Positions 23,001 through 38,000 of a stretch of 64,000 nucleotides of DNA are shown piece by piece. The stretch lies in assembly GCA_964036195.1 (NCBI GenBank), contig OZ038456.1:17236001-17300000 (forward strand). The letters run 5' to 3'. The position numbers and the translations under genes are program-made. Source of the stretch: Sphaerolaimus hirsutus. Lineage: Eukaryota > Nematoda > Chromadorea > Monhysterida > Sphaerolaimidae. A model generated the notes under the pieces. It did not search any database, was not told the DNA's origin, and saw only the letters and a list, made by a program, of their open reading frames with translations. Position 1 is the stretch's first letter; each line of letters starts with the position of its first letter.

Positions 23001-26000
23001 GCGGTCTGTATGGTATGTGTACACTTTTTTTTAGGTATTTTGACTTTAGTGAATGTTGTTTGATGCAACGCTTTTCTTTAAAAATTTTGTTTGAAATTTT
23101 TTTTCTCGAAAAAATGCATGAAAATTTGTCAGCTTAGAAAAATTTAATGGTGAGTATTTCCAACCCGAAAAAAGTAAAAAGCAATTATCGGCAAGACTGG
23201 ATAATTCATCTCGAAAATCCATATGCAACCTACCAAAAATTAGAATTCATAAATCATAGACTAAGCCTCCACTAAATCATCCCATACATAATGCAATTTT
23301 TCCTATTTTTTCATAAATGTCTTTTTGAAATTGTTTTTGAAAGCACCCTGAAACAACTGGTATATATACATATCATCATATTTGTTACATTTTTTTGTTG
23401 AAATTTTGCGACATAAATACAGGATGTTGAAACGTGCATCTGTAAGTGCTTAGGTCAAAAATGCGCACAATTCTGAAAGGTGGTATGCGATAGTGTGCAA
23501 GGTAATTTAAAATTTGAAAATAACTTTTATAACTTTAAAAAATATAATGCCATCTTCACTTTTGGCAAGTGACTTTGCAAATGCATTATTTATTTGCGTG
23601 TGTTATAGCGATTCAACCGTATATTCAACACACACCACATTTTTGTGGCACAATCTGATTTTGTTGCAACACCGTTCACGTAATCCGCGTCTATGAATGG
23701 ACGTTTCCGGTTGAAGGTGCTAGGATATTTTCATAGTCAAAAATATGCACCTACATGACATTATTTACTCACACATTAGCTTAAGAGAAAAGTGTCGCAA
23801 TACTTTTGACCAGTACTTTACCTTGCCATGTCAATGTCTTCACATTTCGAGATTCATTGAAAATCTTTCGCATTTGTGCTGAAAAATTATGTATGAAGAT
23901 CTCTCAAAGTGAAATAGGTGACAGCTGTTGAAGTTTTTTTTTGAAAAATAAATACCATTTATGGGCTATTTATTTTTCTGCCCAACGATTGCCTAGATAA
24001 AATGGAACTTTATTTCCAAGAAAAAAATTCTCTTCGGACGACAGATTTTTTTGCGCGTGAACCAAAATGAATCATTTCGATGTTTCAAGATGCCCATCTA
24101 TTTACCACCAGGAAGTTTGGGAACTGCCAGTGAATATTTCAACGAAATATTTCCAAGCTCAAACCCGTGTTTTTGGTTGACTCGGATTATTGCATTGGAA
24201 AATATGATATTTATAACATTATGATGATTGAACACTTAGCAAATCGAAACTTCGCACGTTCCACGATTTTTTTCGATGTGTTTTTTTCAAACTGTTTTTG
24301 GAAAGCAGTATTGAATATTGGCATCTAAATGTTTTCGATTTTTTTTCGAGCATTCCGATACCGAAAATGTCGACTATCGGTGTCTAAAAGTAATACCGCT
24401 CCAACCACAGTCGATAATTTGCTTTAATTTGAAGCTTTTATCCTACCCCGATAGGATGAAGTTTTAATCAATTTGATCAATGCACCTGCCACATTTTCTT
24501 GCTTATGTTCTAATGTAATCCGAACCCTGGCGCCTTTTTCTTTAAAAACGTAAAAATTTCACAGACACCCAAAAACGTAAGCATATTTCACATCTGAAAC
24601 GGTGCGCAATGTAACCAAACATATTGGGGCATTTTCCATTTTTATCAACGTTGATCTAAATGAGTTTGCCTCCTCCAAGCTGAACCCAGACATTCATAAA
24701 GGAACTATATGTGGAAAAAGTGAGTAAAAACCACATTCCACAGTAAGAGGATTTTGATATTTTCGTCCACTTGTTTGGGGGTAGGATAATTTCAGAGTTG
24801 TTAGAAGTACCGAACTTTTTCGAAAGTAAACGTAAACGTAAAGTATTTTTTTACTCACAGGTGGGTACAGAAAACGTAAAGTAATTTGACTCATGAGTAA
24901 ATGTGAGTAAATTACTTTTGCCCCTGGAAAACGTAAAAGTGGATATTTTTGAGAAATTTTGCCCCAAGTTTTGCTCGAAATCACTAATTTTCAAACTTTT
25001 TCACCATCAAATTCACTAGTTATTACGTTTTCTGTACTCGCGTACTTTCAAAAAGTACGTGAGTAAGTGAGTGCCGGTATTTTTGTCGGGAGGAAACGTA
25101 ACCGTATTTACGCAGTACTCGAGTATCCGTATTTATCGAGTGAACGTAAATACGTTTTAACAACTATGCATAATTTGTAAGTTTAAGATATGGCATGGAC
25201 AATAGTCAACCCCACTGCAAAATCAATCCAATGACCTGGTACTATTCCCAGATCCTGTAAAATGTCAAACATCATAATAAGTGTCAAATTGAAAAAAATC
25301 TATCAATTGGCTTTTCAAAATAGATCAATTTTACAATTGGGATGGAAACCCTTGCCCCTTACCGTACCTGTAAACTCATCTGACAAATAAAATGTAAAAT
25401 GTCAAGTCCAGTAAAAAAAATAAAGTAAAATTTGACATTTCACAGGGCGTTTTACATGTCTTTTTAAATTGCATGACATTTGACATTGGATCCCTGCGCT
25501 TTTTCATCGATTTATCAATGGCGATAATTTTGAAAAAAACCCAAATTTCAGCCGACAACTCTGCGATATTTAAAATACGCACATTGCACAAGTTTACCGC
25601 ATTTCTTGTATTTCAAGCCGCTGGGTAGCCATTGCCGCATCGCGTATATTTATGTATTATTTTTGGGTGCGTGACATTCCTATGAAACAGTTGTTCGGAC
25701 GGTTCGAATCTTTTGCACGATTTATTTCACTTACACCGGTCGCTTTAGACATTTGACAAAGTTGGACTTTTAACTAGATTTCCTTGAATTTTTGTCTAAA
25801 AAGATCTAGTGACATCTAGAAACTACACAAAAATTCTCCATTGAAGATGTCTAGTGGCACACGTTGATGTCTTGTGAACCAAAAGTTCAGCATCTGGACA
25901 CATTGAGAATTTCGGTTGACGAGACCCCATTCATTTCTTTCTACCTTGTGAAACAGCGGCTGGCTTCAGTGTAAACGCTGTTGAGTACATTTACTGAAAG

Positions 26001-29000
26001 TCCTTATGTACTCAGTTAGGTATGTAAGTAGAATACACACAATTATTCTACATACATAGTCCTATTTATGTATTTGTGTACATTCAAAGTATCCCTTTTT
26101 AGTACTGCAGTTCATAAAATTAATACAAGGTTACCCAGCTTACATAATAAGCAGTTGCGCTCGCATGGCTGGAAAATTTCCAATTTTTATAATGTGTCAA
26201 AAAGCGATGTTATTTTTATTTTACAATTTTTTATCTGTTATAGCATTTTTACAAAAATGTTAAAAATCATGTTCAATTTTATTTGAATACATAGATACAC
26301 ACATACTTAGGTGTGTATGCCTATTTGTACAGTAGTTTTAGTGCCATTCATAAACTGAATATTCGGCAGTTTTGTGAATGGAAAGCTCTAGTAAAACGTT
26401 CGAATATTTAAGTCTTTAGTTTACACGTAGTACTTTGTTCGTTCGTCAGCACTTTTCCAAATGTTTTTCCTATTTTTTATTCTGTAATTTTTTTGTAAGG
26501 TCTTTACTGAAAAATTAAAATTTTTTTTCAGAATTGTAGTGAAATCGAATAGGTGTGTTTTGTGCTGCTCTGCTCTAATTAACGCATGAATGAAGCAGGA
26601 TCAATTTTTGCTTCAACCACCGTTTTAATCAACCCACCTTGTTCCAACCTTTCTCTATATTTATACATATCTCCATCCTTAATTTTTGCATTCATTACCG
26701 GGAACCAATTCCACGGCACGTCAAATGACAAAACCGATGTTGAAAAATTGAGAAAGTTACAATTGGCCTGTCTAATGACAAAGAAACAACAACACAAATA
26801 TAGTGACACACAGTCTTCAAAGAAAACGTTTTTAAACCTCTCAGATATGACAAGATTCCAAAAATCCAAAAAAGAGTATTTTTTTCCAGGGAAAACGTAA
26901 AAACGGGTATTTTTCACAAAGAAAACGTAAAAGTGAGTATTTTTCTCACAAGAATAATGTAAAAATCAGTGTCTTTTGAATTTTGACTCTGAAATACATT
27001 AAAAATGTGTTTTTCTCTCCTGATAACTGTGTCGTAGGAAAATGTCCTATGTTTGACACTTTCTGTCTGGCAAAATGACATTTCCTGTCCCCTTAAAATA
27101 CGTTTTCTGTACTCGCGTACTTTCAAAAAGTACGCGAGTGTGTGAGTACGGTATTTTTCGGGGGGAAACGTAATGACGTATTTACGTATTTACGCAGTAC
27201 TCGAGTATACGTATTTATCGCGTAAACGTAAATACGTTTTAACAACTATGCATATATGCGATTTGTAAATATGTCTCATTCTTGACCATTTTTGGAATTG
27301 GATCCCTTCTCTGTATCGACACTTGTATTTTTAATCTTGAAGTTGATTTCAATTCCATCTCTTTTTAATCAGAAAACACCGCGTCACAACAGAAAATGCA
27401 CATTTATGAATGTTCCAGAGTTTTTCTCTGTTAGCCAAGAAAAACTTTATTTCATATTCAAATGAAAACTACATCGAGACGCTGACGATTAGAAGGCTGA
27501 AAAATTTTAATTTATTTTTTCAACTTTTTATTCACTTCTATGACATGAGCTGTTTCAAGTGTTGTTGCTGCTGTGTAAGTTTTCCCCATATATTTATTAA
27601 CTTTTTTAGTTCCAGTGTGATTGCCGAGAATGTTTTCAGGGGGCTGGAAAAATGCATCAAATACTCAAGTGACAATCATATTTTTTAATTAATGTTAGAT
27701 AAATACTCTAATTTGAAAGTGACATTAAACTCGAAAAAATGCCTGGAACTTCCTTGAAAAACAATGTACTGTGCATAAAACATTTACTCACTGAACATTC
27801 ACATGCTTCACTCCCCCAGTGAAATAATCTCATTTACCGATAATATTACCGGTAGTTCACTCGAATTACCGGTAAACGATACGGTATTTTTACATTCTCT
27901 ACCGAAAAAAACTCCCCCCGAAATTTGCAGAGCTTTTTCGAGTCGCTGAACCCCGTGAAGGACTTTGAAAAATGCCCGGATCCTAAGAGGGAGCTGGAAA
28001 ATTATCTTTATGAGCAGAGTTGTCAGATTGAACCGAGGGGAGCGCTCCCCAGCGAAACTGCGAATCATGTGAGTTTAAAAAAATGGTTTTTCTTTTTTGT
28101 TGATCAAAACCGATGTGTTTTTGTTTTTGATGAAAACCGATTTGGGGCGGGGGGTTGTGACAACCTTTTTTAGTTTATATTTAATGCAGCTGATGTTTTA
28201 ATTAAAAATTTAAATAAAACTCCGTTTTTTGGAAACATTTAACATGACAGTTCGTATAATTTGTGAAACATTTATTAGTCTAGTACACTTGCCTAAATAA
28301 GTCCATTTCGAATTTGAGTTTTTAAAGGTTTTCTCTGTAATTTAACTGGATGGCGAAATTTGGGGACTTTTTCAAGGGCGCCTGATATTAGATAATTGCG
28401 TAATATTTTCATATATTCTTTACAGCACATGGTGGTTGATATAGGCAGTGTACCTATTTAAAAATTTTTAACGACAATGTTGATATTTTATTACTTAAAA
28501 CGGTTGTATTTTGCACATAAATTATTTCTTAATTTTTGCGATGTTTGTAAAATTTTTGTATAAAAAATCCAAATTAGGTGAATAATTTTTTTGCATTATT
28601 TCAAAGCAAAGCAGAAAATACTTTGATCTAATTATGAATTTTACCAAAAATTATCAATTTGAAATCGTTTTCATAAAAAAGTCACCCAAATCTCAACTTT
28701 GCAGCCGAGTCAATTCGATCAGAGAACCCTGAAATCGCCCGGAATAAAATCCCCTCCAATCGCTGCACCCAGCACTAACAGCAAAAAGGCACACTGGCAG
28801 GTGGATTTATTTATTTTTATTTTTTGCTCGACATTTTGGGCTGATGACATTTTGTGTTTGCGTTTGTGTGGGCGTTTTCAAAGTAAAAATCACCGAAAAA
28901 GTCGCTCACACGTCCTTTGTTTCTTTAAATTGCATTTCGGTATTTTTAGAGTTTTCGATTTGTTAAAAATATCAATGGTTTGAATTTCGTTTTTTTATCC

Positions 29001-32000
29001 TGGTAAATACATACGCTAAGGTTTTCCCTATTATAGAGCGTGAAACTTTTTATGAAAATGTTCTTTGTGTTGTTTGAACAGACATGAAACGCTCTATATC
29101 AATTTCTATTTCAAATTGTCCATTTCAAGCTTTATTTTTATTGCTTTTGTAATTATTCAGAATGCTGTCTATTCAATTTTTCACCTGTTACTGAGACAGT
29201 CGGTCTAAATACACGGTGGTTCAAGTTCAAATTCTTAAATGATAGTATAATTTTTTTAAACAACTGGAGTCAGCTAAATTGACACTTTCCGTGTCTGTAC
29301 ATTATGGGTTGTCAATCTTTCAATAAGTAAATCAGTTTGCTTACTAATTTATTACCCTGTACACAATTACTCCGATTTCCAGTTACGCTGAGCTTTGCAA
29401 TTACACTGAGCTGGGGTTGCGCTGTTTTTAAACAGTTTTTTAGAAAAGCTGTTCGCAATATTTTAATATTTAATTTATAAAAAGAACCACAATTTTTTAC
29501 ACCATATCATATGACAATTTGTAAAAAAATGCGAACCTCAAAAATTAAGCAATGACATCTTGGAAACATCCTAGAAGGTGTAAATATTTGCAATGATAAA
29601 TTGTATCAGATATCGGACATTTTCCATATCCAATCTCGAAATAGAAAACAAGTTATGTTGTTGCAGCACTACTTCGAGGCTTATTTAACCGCCATTACAA
29701 ACAGTGCTACAAAATCAAAAAAATTCAATAGGAGGCAATTAAACCTTTTTCACTATTGCATGGCTTAATGGTATTTAAATTTTATTTTTGATAACTGTGC
29801 TCTTTAATCCCCCGGAAAATTTCTCTTGACAACCCTCGGGTCGTTTTTATTTTGAAAAAAAAATCTGCAATAAATTTTCCCAACGCTAGTCTCTAATATC
29901 TATATCCATGCATGAATGCATTAAGGTATTAAGGTTACATGCTTCTGTGGCGCGTATGCGAGCTTGCCCCGGGAGAAGTAATTATTGCATACTCAAGCAT
30001 GTATAACACTTGATACGGGCAGGGTTATTTTTGTATTGTATTTTTGTAAATATTGTTGTCGTTTAAATTGTCGAATAGGCATATCAAACTTTGAATATTT
30101 TTTCACATAAAATCGAGTATTTTTACTCTTTGTATCTTCGTATTTAGGTAAGCTAAAAAATGTATTTTTTTGTACTACAGAAATATACTTGCGCAAATCA
30201 CTGCAAACAGAAACATACAGTCAACAACAACAATCCATCAAAATCATTTCGCAGTCACGTCAACAGCCGAGCACGAGCCATGGCGCCGGCACCAATAGTT
30301 ATGGCGCAGCGCCAAATTTCCATGGCGCCAGCGCCAGTGGTACTTTGAGCCGTCTGGGCAAATCGACTAGTGGTGGGAAACATAGAGAACAGGATAATTC
30401 TGCTAGTGTTGGAAAAATAAAGGACTGGTCTGATGATTTTGCAGTGGTCGAAATTACTCAGGGTGGGTTGGAAGTTTTTTTAGTTTTTTTTTATTCAACT
30501 GAGCGACGTCAACTCATTTTTCGAGTTTAATTAATAAATCTGCAAATTCTCAAAAGCACATCAGATCAAAAAATGTATCAACCACGCACGAAAAACCCAC
30601 TTTATCCACTTTGCAGGCAAGCCTTCAGTAGTAATCAGCGAAAGGGTGACAAGCGAAACCCGACAGCAGCTGCAAATGCAGTCGCAAAGGGCTGATCAGC
30701 ATAATTCGGACACTAGCAGACCCCCCGCATTGTCGCCTAGAAGCCCGATGAATTTTTCTACCGGAAGACACACTTTGCCCAGGTTGCATTTTGCGGAATT
30801 TAAAGGAACTCGATTCTTGCGATCGGGATTTGAACTGGTTCAAAAGGCTCAATTTCGATTCATCATTATCAAGTGACAAGAAAAGTGTAAAGTTGTAAAG
30901 TGACGAGTCACTTATAAGTGGCAAAGCTGAAGGTTACTTGTCGCTCGACGTACACTTTTTTATCACTTGTCCCTCACTAGCCCCTCTTCGTTGCGATCCG
31001 CACTAGAAAATCCGAAAGTTTTACCGAAATTCTTACGAAGATCCATTTGAACCCTAATTTTACTTTTCGACGTTGAAATTTGTTATCGTTTGATATTTCG
31101 AAAACTCCATTTTATACATCAGCACAAGTATTTATAATAGATACAGAACTGGAAGAAAATATCACAAAAAATTTCAGATCTCACCCCGACAATAGAAGAC
31201 CGCCGCCGCGCCCACCAAAACGCATAAATACTGTCCCCGAGAGTCAAGGAACGAGTGTTTCCTCCCCCAGGGAAGCAAATGTCCGATTGCAACATCCACC
31301 GCCCAGACCCGCCAGAGTGAAAAACGGTTTGTAGAAAGAATTTTGAAGAAATTTTTTTTTTTCAATTTGAAAAACTTTCAGGGCGCGGTTCTGCCTCACC
31401 CGAGGGTTCATTGTCTCCGCGCACTGCAGGTGTGTTTTTTCGATTTGTACATTGTGGGCTCACGGCAATATTTTAAAAATAAATGGCCTATTTTAGTGGT
31501 GAATTTTTTAAAATTGTGAAATTTTTCTGTGTTTTTGTCTAAGCTAAATAAAATTTCCATTTGTGGGAGAAGTCAACAAGCGAAAGGTTTTTAAGTCGCA
31601 CACTTTTCACGGTGTTAATTTTGCACGCGGTAAAAAATAATCCAGCGATCAGCTTTGTAAAATCCACACTAAAAGACAACCATACACAAAGTAGCTTTCC
31701 AAACGACCCCTTCAGAACCCCCATCTGCACACGTACAATAAAAACATAACTCCGCCCCCTTCAGTAACCCCCGGCTGCGGCAGCATCAAAAGCAGAACGT
31801 GCAGTTTCAACAATGGCCTCCCAACCAATCAGCATCGAGCCCCGGACGATAGGAGAAACGTGTTTCAATTTCCCCCGCCCGTGCCCGATCGAACGAAAAA
31901 GCCCGGAAAATCGAGGAATCTTTCTGGGGAGAGTGCTGCGGAAAAATCTGAGTGTGGTGGGTTTTGGGTGGGGTTTTTTGGGGGGTCTGGATTTTTTGTG

Positions 32001-35000
32001 GGGAATTGGTGCAACGCGTGTCTGATGCTTGCTTGTTTTTTATTCAAAAAATGTCCGTAGACAAGTGACGTTTAGAACACATCTAAAATTGACTGAACAA
32101 CGATTTTCGTGAGAAATTTCTCTTTATAATGAGGTATTTATATTTCAAGTGCACGTCGACAATAAGAAATGAAACTAGGTATCTTCCGAAACTCACTAAA
32201 TTCGCTGAATATTTACGTGGTTAGGAATTTATTTGAGTGATGCTAATTGTTGCTAAGTTTATTATCAATGCGAGCAAAATCTGGTTGAGCAGGTGAAAAA
32301 TTGTGAGACAAGTCAACAGTTTTGTGACAAGCGTCACGAAAATGTCACTCGTAGCGTCACAATTTGGTCCTTGCCCAACCATGGAGTTGCTCTATGCATG
32401 TTTTAAATATTTATATAGAAAATAAAAATTAGAAAATCTAAGAATAAAAATTGTGTACAAATTTAGGCATATTTTGATATCGCGCAATGAATTGTGATGA
32501 CGAACTTAAACGGGATCTTATGTAGGCGAAATTCTGCTGATGCAAATGAACACTTATGATTGCTTCATTTAGGCAATTTTCGATCTTCACATAAGGATTA
32601 CACTTCAATTTTCATTCACGCGTGGTAATATGCAGGGACGTACATAGGATTTTCGAGCGGGGGGGGGGTTGTATACGGAGCCCTGCGAACGGGGGGGGGG
32701 AGGGGCGCCGCCCCACCCCCTCAAATACCGTGACCCCTGTAATAGAGGAATAGTGTCATGGCGCTGGCGCCATTTGTAGGCGCCGTGGCACGGCAAGATT
32801 GGCGTCGGCGCCGAAGTTTACTATATCTGCGGAAATGCGGCATTTTTTTTCGCCCCCCCCCCCTCCACGCCCTCTGGGTACGTCCATGGTAATGAGATAA
32901 ATAAATTTTTTCATAGAAATTCACTTGCCGCTTGAACCTGACTGGCCACTTAGCGCACAACTTGAACTTTGCTTGTCACTTTATTTTCACTTTTCCACTT
33001 GCTGAACCGCCGCGTGACTACCATCGGAATTTTCATTGTTTCTGTTAAGTGTGATGGTTTTAAAATGTTTTTTCTTCTTATTTAGTTGACATTAGTTGCC
33101 ATTCAGTTGACAAAAATTTGCGATGTCAACTAGCTAGTGGTGACCCAATTTGGCAATTAGGTATCTTATAAAAGTCAGGCGTCACTCGTTTCTGGGAAAT
33201 TTCTAGCTAATTTTATCACCAAGTCTAGTGTCCAAAGTGTGTCCTACAACGTCAAAGTGCATGAAATGAGACACTCGAGTGAAATTAGTGCGACTATGAA
33301 TGACATTGTCGTGATTTGAAGATGTTTAATTGAAAGTGTGATGTAGCTAATGTAATATAAATGAGGCCTCTACCTCTAAAAGTCGACAAGTCCACAAAAT
33401 GTGATTTTGAGTAAATCACATTTAAAGTTTCGGACCCAATTCCTGGCCCGTGGTGCGTGTCCAATTTGGCTCTCTCATGCTTTCCATCAAGTTCCATATG
33501 TTGACAATAAAGTGTCAAATTTTCAGCCCCTGCTCTCAACCTTTATGCGAAAAATTGGGTGTCCATAAAGTTCCATTCGGTCAGAGCAAAACTGTTTTTG
33601 GGAGGGAATTGGACTTGTCGACTTCTTGCACTAACAAACATTTTTGTTCCCGGGGAAGCCGAGGCTGCCTTATGGGCAATTTATGCACTTGTCGACTTTT
33701 AGAAGTAGCTGTCCATAGTGGACATGTCACATTTCTTGCTATTTTTTCCCAAGCGGAGGGATCAACTTGTCGATTTCTTGCCCGAAATTTTTGCATTTTT
33801 CCCAAAAAATGTCAAATTTGGCACGTTGCCATATGGGCATGTGAGGTCAAAAATTTCATGGAAAATGATAGAAAATGTGCGGAAGTAGCCCCAGATGACG
33901 TTGCCGGGCCTAACTCGAAATGTTCATATTTTGGACTTGTCGACTTTTAGAAGTAGACGCCTCGAATATAAATACTCATCGTGTAGGAAATATTTATAAC
34001 ACTGTGAAGCGCGCAAGTGATTTTATTTGGTCTGTCCCCAGATAATTGGACACTAAATATAAGCTGAAATTAATTGATTTCATTTTAAATTAATTCGCAC
34101 GCTGATTGGCCACTGGTTATGCTTGCTTTGCTCAGAATGTTACCGTAATTTGATGAATAAAGTGATGCAACAAATTCTGTGACTACCGTATTGCATCGAA
34201 ATACCCCAGTTCTGAGTTAAATATATGACCGTGTTACGTTAGAACAGGGTTTATACCATCTACATACTTAATATAAGCCATGCTCTTATACTTGGTGGTT
34301 ATTGTTGCATTTTTTTACGTCTGCGTACTTAACAAACAACGAATATGTACTGGGAGTTACCAAAAAATCTGGCGAGTCCCTCCCAGAAATACCCCTCCGC
34401 AGAATTCCCCCCCCCCCTCCAAAATAAAATTGCCCTCTTAAAAAATAGACCCCTTGGGGGTATTTTGAGGAAATACGGTAATAATCCCCTACTGAAAGTA
34501 ATGGCCCTACACACACTATTTTTCACCGTGACCGATGTGAAAAATGAAATGGCGACATGGCGTGGCGACACCCAGCCTACTCTTTTTGTATGCTATATGT
34601 GTTTTAGTTTTCTAATTTTAACTTTCATTCATTTAAATTAGATTTAAATCATTTAACCATGTTCATTAATTTGCATTTGAAAAAATTTCAGTTTTCACAC
34701 AAAGTCACGGTGAAAACTAGTGTGTGTAGGCACATTGGCCCTACACTAGGGTTCAAACGGGATTGACTTTTCGGGATCGGGATCGGGATTCACTTTTTGA
34801 GATTTCGGGATCGGGATCGGGATTGGGGTTTCGGGATCAGGATCGGGATTGGTATTTTGAGATTTCGGGATCGGGATCGGGATTGGCCGGGATTGGGGTC
34901 ACGGGATCGGGATCGGGGTTGACATTTTTACGGATCGGGATTGGGGTCTAGGGATAAAGATTTTGGTCACTGTTCTGGCTTTCACAGTTGTTCATAAAGG

Positions 35001-38000
35001 TCTCAAAACACTGTTGGATGCCAGAAAAGTGACATAAAATGGACGCTGGGTGTTTGCGTTCACATTTTTGCATGCAAAAATGTCATTTTTTCACTTTACA
35101 TAATTTTCACTATTTTTTCCGGGATCGGGATCCCGGACTTGGGAGATTCTCGGGATCGGGATCGGGATTTGAATTTTTTCGGGATCGGGATCGGGATTGG
35201 TATTTTTGGATTCGGGATCGGGATCGGGATTGGGGTTTCGGGATCGGGATCGGGACTGCTAAATTCCGGAATTTCACGGGATCCGGGATCGGGATCGGGA
35301 TCCCGTTTGAACCCTACCCTACACACACTAGTTTTCACCGTGACTGATGTGAAAACTGAAATGGCCACATGGCGACATCCAGCCTACTCTTATTGTATGT
35401 TATATGTGTTGTCGTTTTCAAATTTTCAATTTTGAGCTTTCATTGATTTTAATTCAAATTTAACTTAAATAAAATCATTCAACCATGTTCATTAATTTGC
35501 ATTTGAAAAAATTTCAGTTTTCACACGAAGTCACGGTGAAAACTAGTGTGTGTAGGCACATTGTGACTTCATGGGAAAACTGAATTTTTTCAAATGCAGA
35601 TTTACTCAACACGGTGAATGATTTTATTTAATTTTGATGTGAATTTTAATTAGTGAAAATTTGAAGACTAAAACACATAGCATACAATAAAAGTAGGCTG
35701 AATGTGGCCATTTCAGTTTTCACAGAAGACCCGGTGAAAACTAGTGTGTGTAGGGCCAATCTAAATGCTTTCTGGATAAAAAAATTTTCTTTATTAAGAT
35801 TCTATTTTAAATTAAATTTTTGTGTGAAGTTACTATAACTGACACGTGGTCAGCTATAAAATCTGTTTTCCGCGCGCTTTGATCACCTGCATTGTATCGT
35901 TTTTGCTTTATATTCCAGTGACTATAAGTACTTTGCACGCGTTGTTCACGCTGCAGCAGGTATCATTTTTTACAAAATAGTGAAATGGGGCACCATATGG
36001 CACCCAAGTAGCAGCAACATTTAGAAATACAAATAAAATACAAAAGTTGAAATTTGACATTTCAATTTTCGAACACTAGTTGACTTTCCGAACTAGTGTT
36101 TGAAAAAGTGGTCCTCATAAGCACTGCCAGAATGTACCACTTTTATTTGAGATGAAACATGCACTAAGCGGGACATTTGGTGAAGCCGCCGTGAAGGGGC
36201 AGCCGCGCATGGGGTGAATACACCCCGCCCCGCTCGTAATGTTTATGTATTTAGAATACACCCCCCCCCCCCTCTTGTGGCCCCGTGGGTGCCAATCAAT
36301 GAAACAAATGGTTGCAAACTGATCATACTATTTTAATCACAGTAAAACCACATGTTCCAGTCAGTTTCACACTAGTCCCTAGTGAATTTCACATGCTCCC
36401 TGAAATGGTGTAGCTACAGAGAGCCTGTAGACTGCCTCGCAAGCAATTTTGGTTATTTACTGTGATGAAAGTAGTACGATTATTTTGTAAACAGTTTTTT
36501 TCATTGATTGGCACCTACAGGGGCCACAAGAGAGGGTAGATCTTTTGGCTGAGGCCTAGTACTCATCTAAACCCATTACACATCTAGAAAGATTACCCAT
36601 CTAATTCTTTGACTTCAACCGTCTTTGACTTCAGCAGTGGGAATTGTAAATTGGATCATGCCAAAATATGCATAGAACACAATAAAACGAATGAAAACAA
36701 CCCCCACTGTCAATCTGTAAGCAGGGACGTACGCAGGAGTTTTGAGCGTGGGTAAATTGTATACAGAGTCTGGTGAACAGGGGGCGGCACCCCCCTTCCC
36801 CTCCCCGCCCTAAAATTTGAGCACTGTAAAAGCGAAATGGAGCAAAAGGCGCCGCGCCATGGCGTGTTTGGCGTTGGTGCCATTTGTTGGCGCTCCGCCT
36901 TAGCGTGGTTGGCATTGGCGCCATCGTCTAAGGTATACTTAGATACATATTTGCACCTGGAAATATGGTAGTGGGCACTTTGTTCACTTAAAATATCAAT
37001 ATAAGATATTTAGCGGTAGGGAACTGCGAGCTTGCGCGCAAAATTTTTGCACATTGACTACATAATCCCTTGTAAAAAGTGTCATTACTGGCACTTTTCA
37101 TGTCTGGCCTGGGAAGGGGGGGGGGGGGGGCGGCGCCTTGTCGATAAGTGAAATTATGCGCTCACGTTAGGGTTCAAACGATATATCGTATCGAATATCG
37201 AATATCGGATATCGACCATTTTTTAATATCGAATATCGAATATCGATATCGAAAATTTTGAAAAAATATCGAATATCAAATATCGATATCGAAAATTTTG
37301 AAAAAATATCGAATATCGATATCGAATATCGACCATATTTTCGATATATCGAACCTGTATAATGTCCTTAATTAAGTTATTATTTTTGTTTTGAGATATT
37401 TGTGATTAATTTGATTTGCTTATAGTATATAAGTTGATGAGTGAAAGTAAAGTATTTAATGTCATCTTTGTTGGAGTGCTTACTCCACATACCTACTGAA
37501 CTACCTAGCTCAAATTTGAAGCAAGAAAATGCTGATATGCTGCTTTTTTGCAACATGCCCTTAAACAATTGGGTTATAAGTATGAATTGTAATATCTACC
37601 AATTTTTGTTTGTCTGATACAATTTGATTTGTCATGTTTTTTCTTCGATTTTATCATTCTGACCATTGTAAACCTTGTTAAAATCAATTGTACTTTTCAG
37701 TAAAGAGATAATCAACCATGTTTGCAACCATATGAAGATACAATATGCTGCTTGAAATATGCCTTGCTATACCAAAAGCTAAATATCGAATATCGAAAAT
37801 ATCAAAACATCGATATCGAATATCGACCATTTTTTAGTATCGAATATCGAATATCGATATCGAGGGTCCATATCGTATCGAATATCGATATCGAAAATTT
37901 TGAAAAAATATCGAATATCGAATATCGATATCGAAAATTTTGAAAAAATATCAAATATCGAATATCGATATCGAAAAGTGATATCGTTTGAACCCTAGCT

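Larger units (their letters stand above)
22878..27930. other. SOS intron 24 (5 kb)
   Basis: No extra coding exon is supported, and exons 24 and 25 join in phase with a continuous SOS alignment. A CCGTAT-type fragment (CCGTAAATCCTCGAATAAG) lies at 22498-22520. Two ACGTAAATACG-type elements have separate entries. The stretches 22900-24700 and 25500-26880 are AT-rich with nothing recognised. Confidence 0.6.

Noticed and set aside
24775-27250. Possible extra SOS exon in the 5-kb intron 24
   Set aside because: Exons 24 and 25 join in phase with continuous alignment to human and fly SOS, and no frame here resembles SOS.
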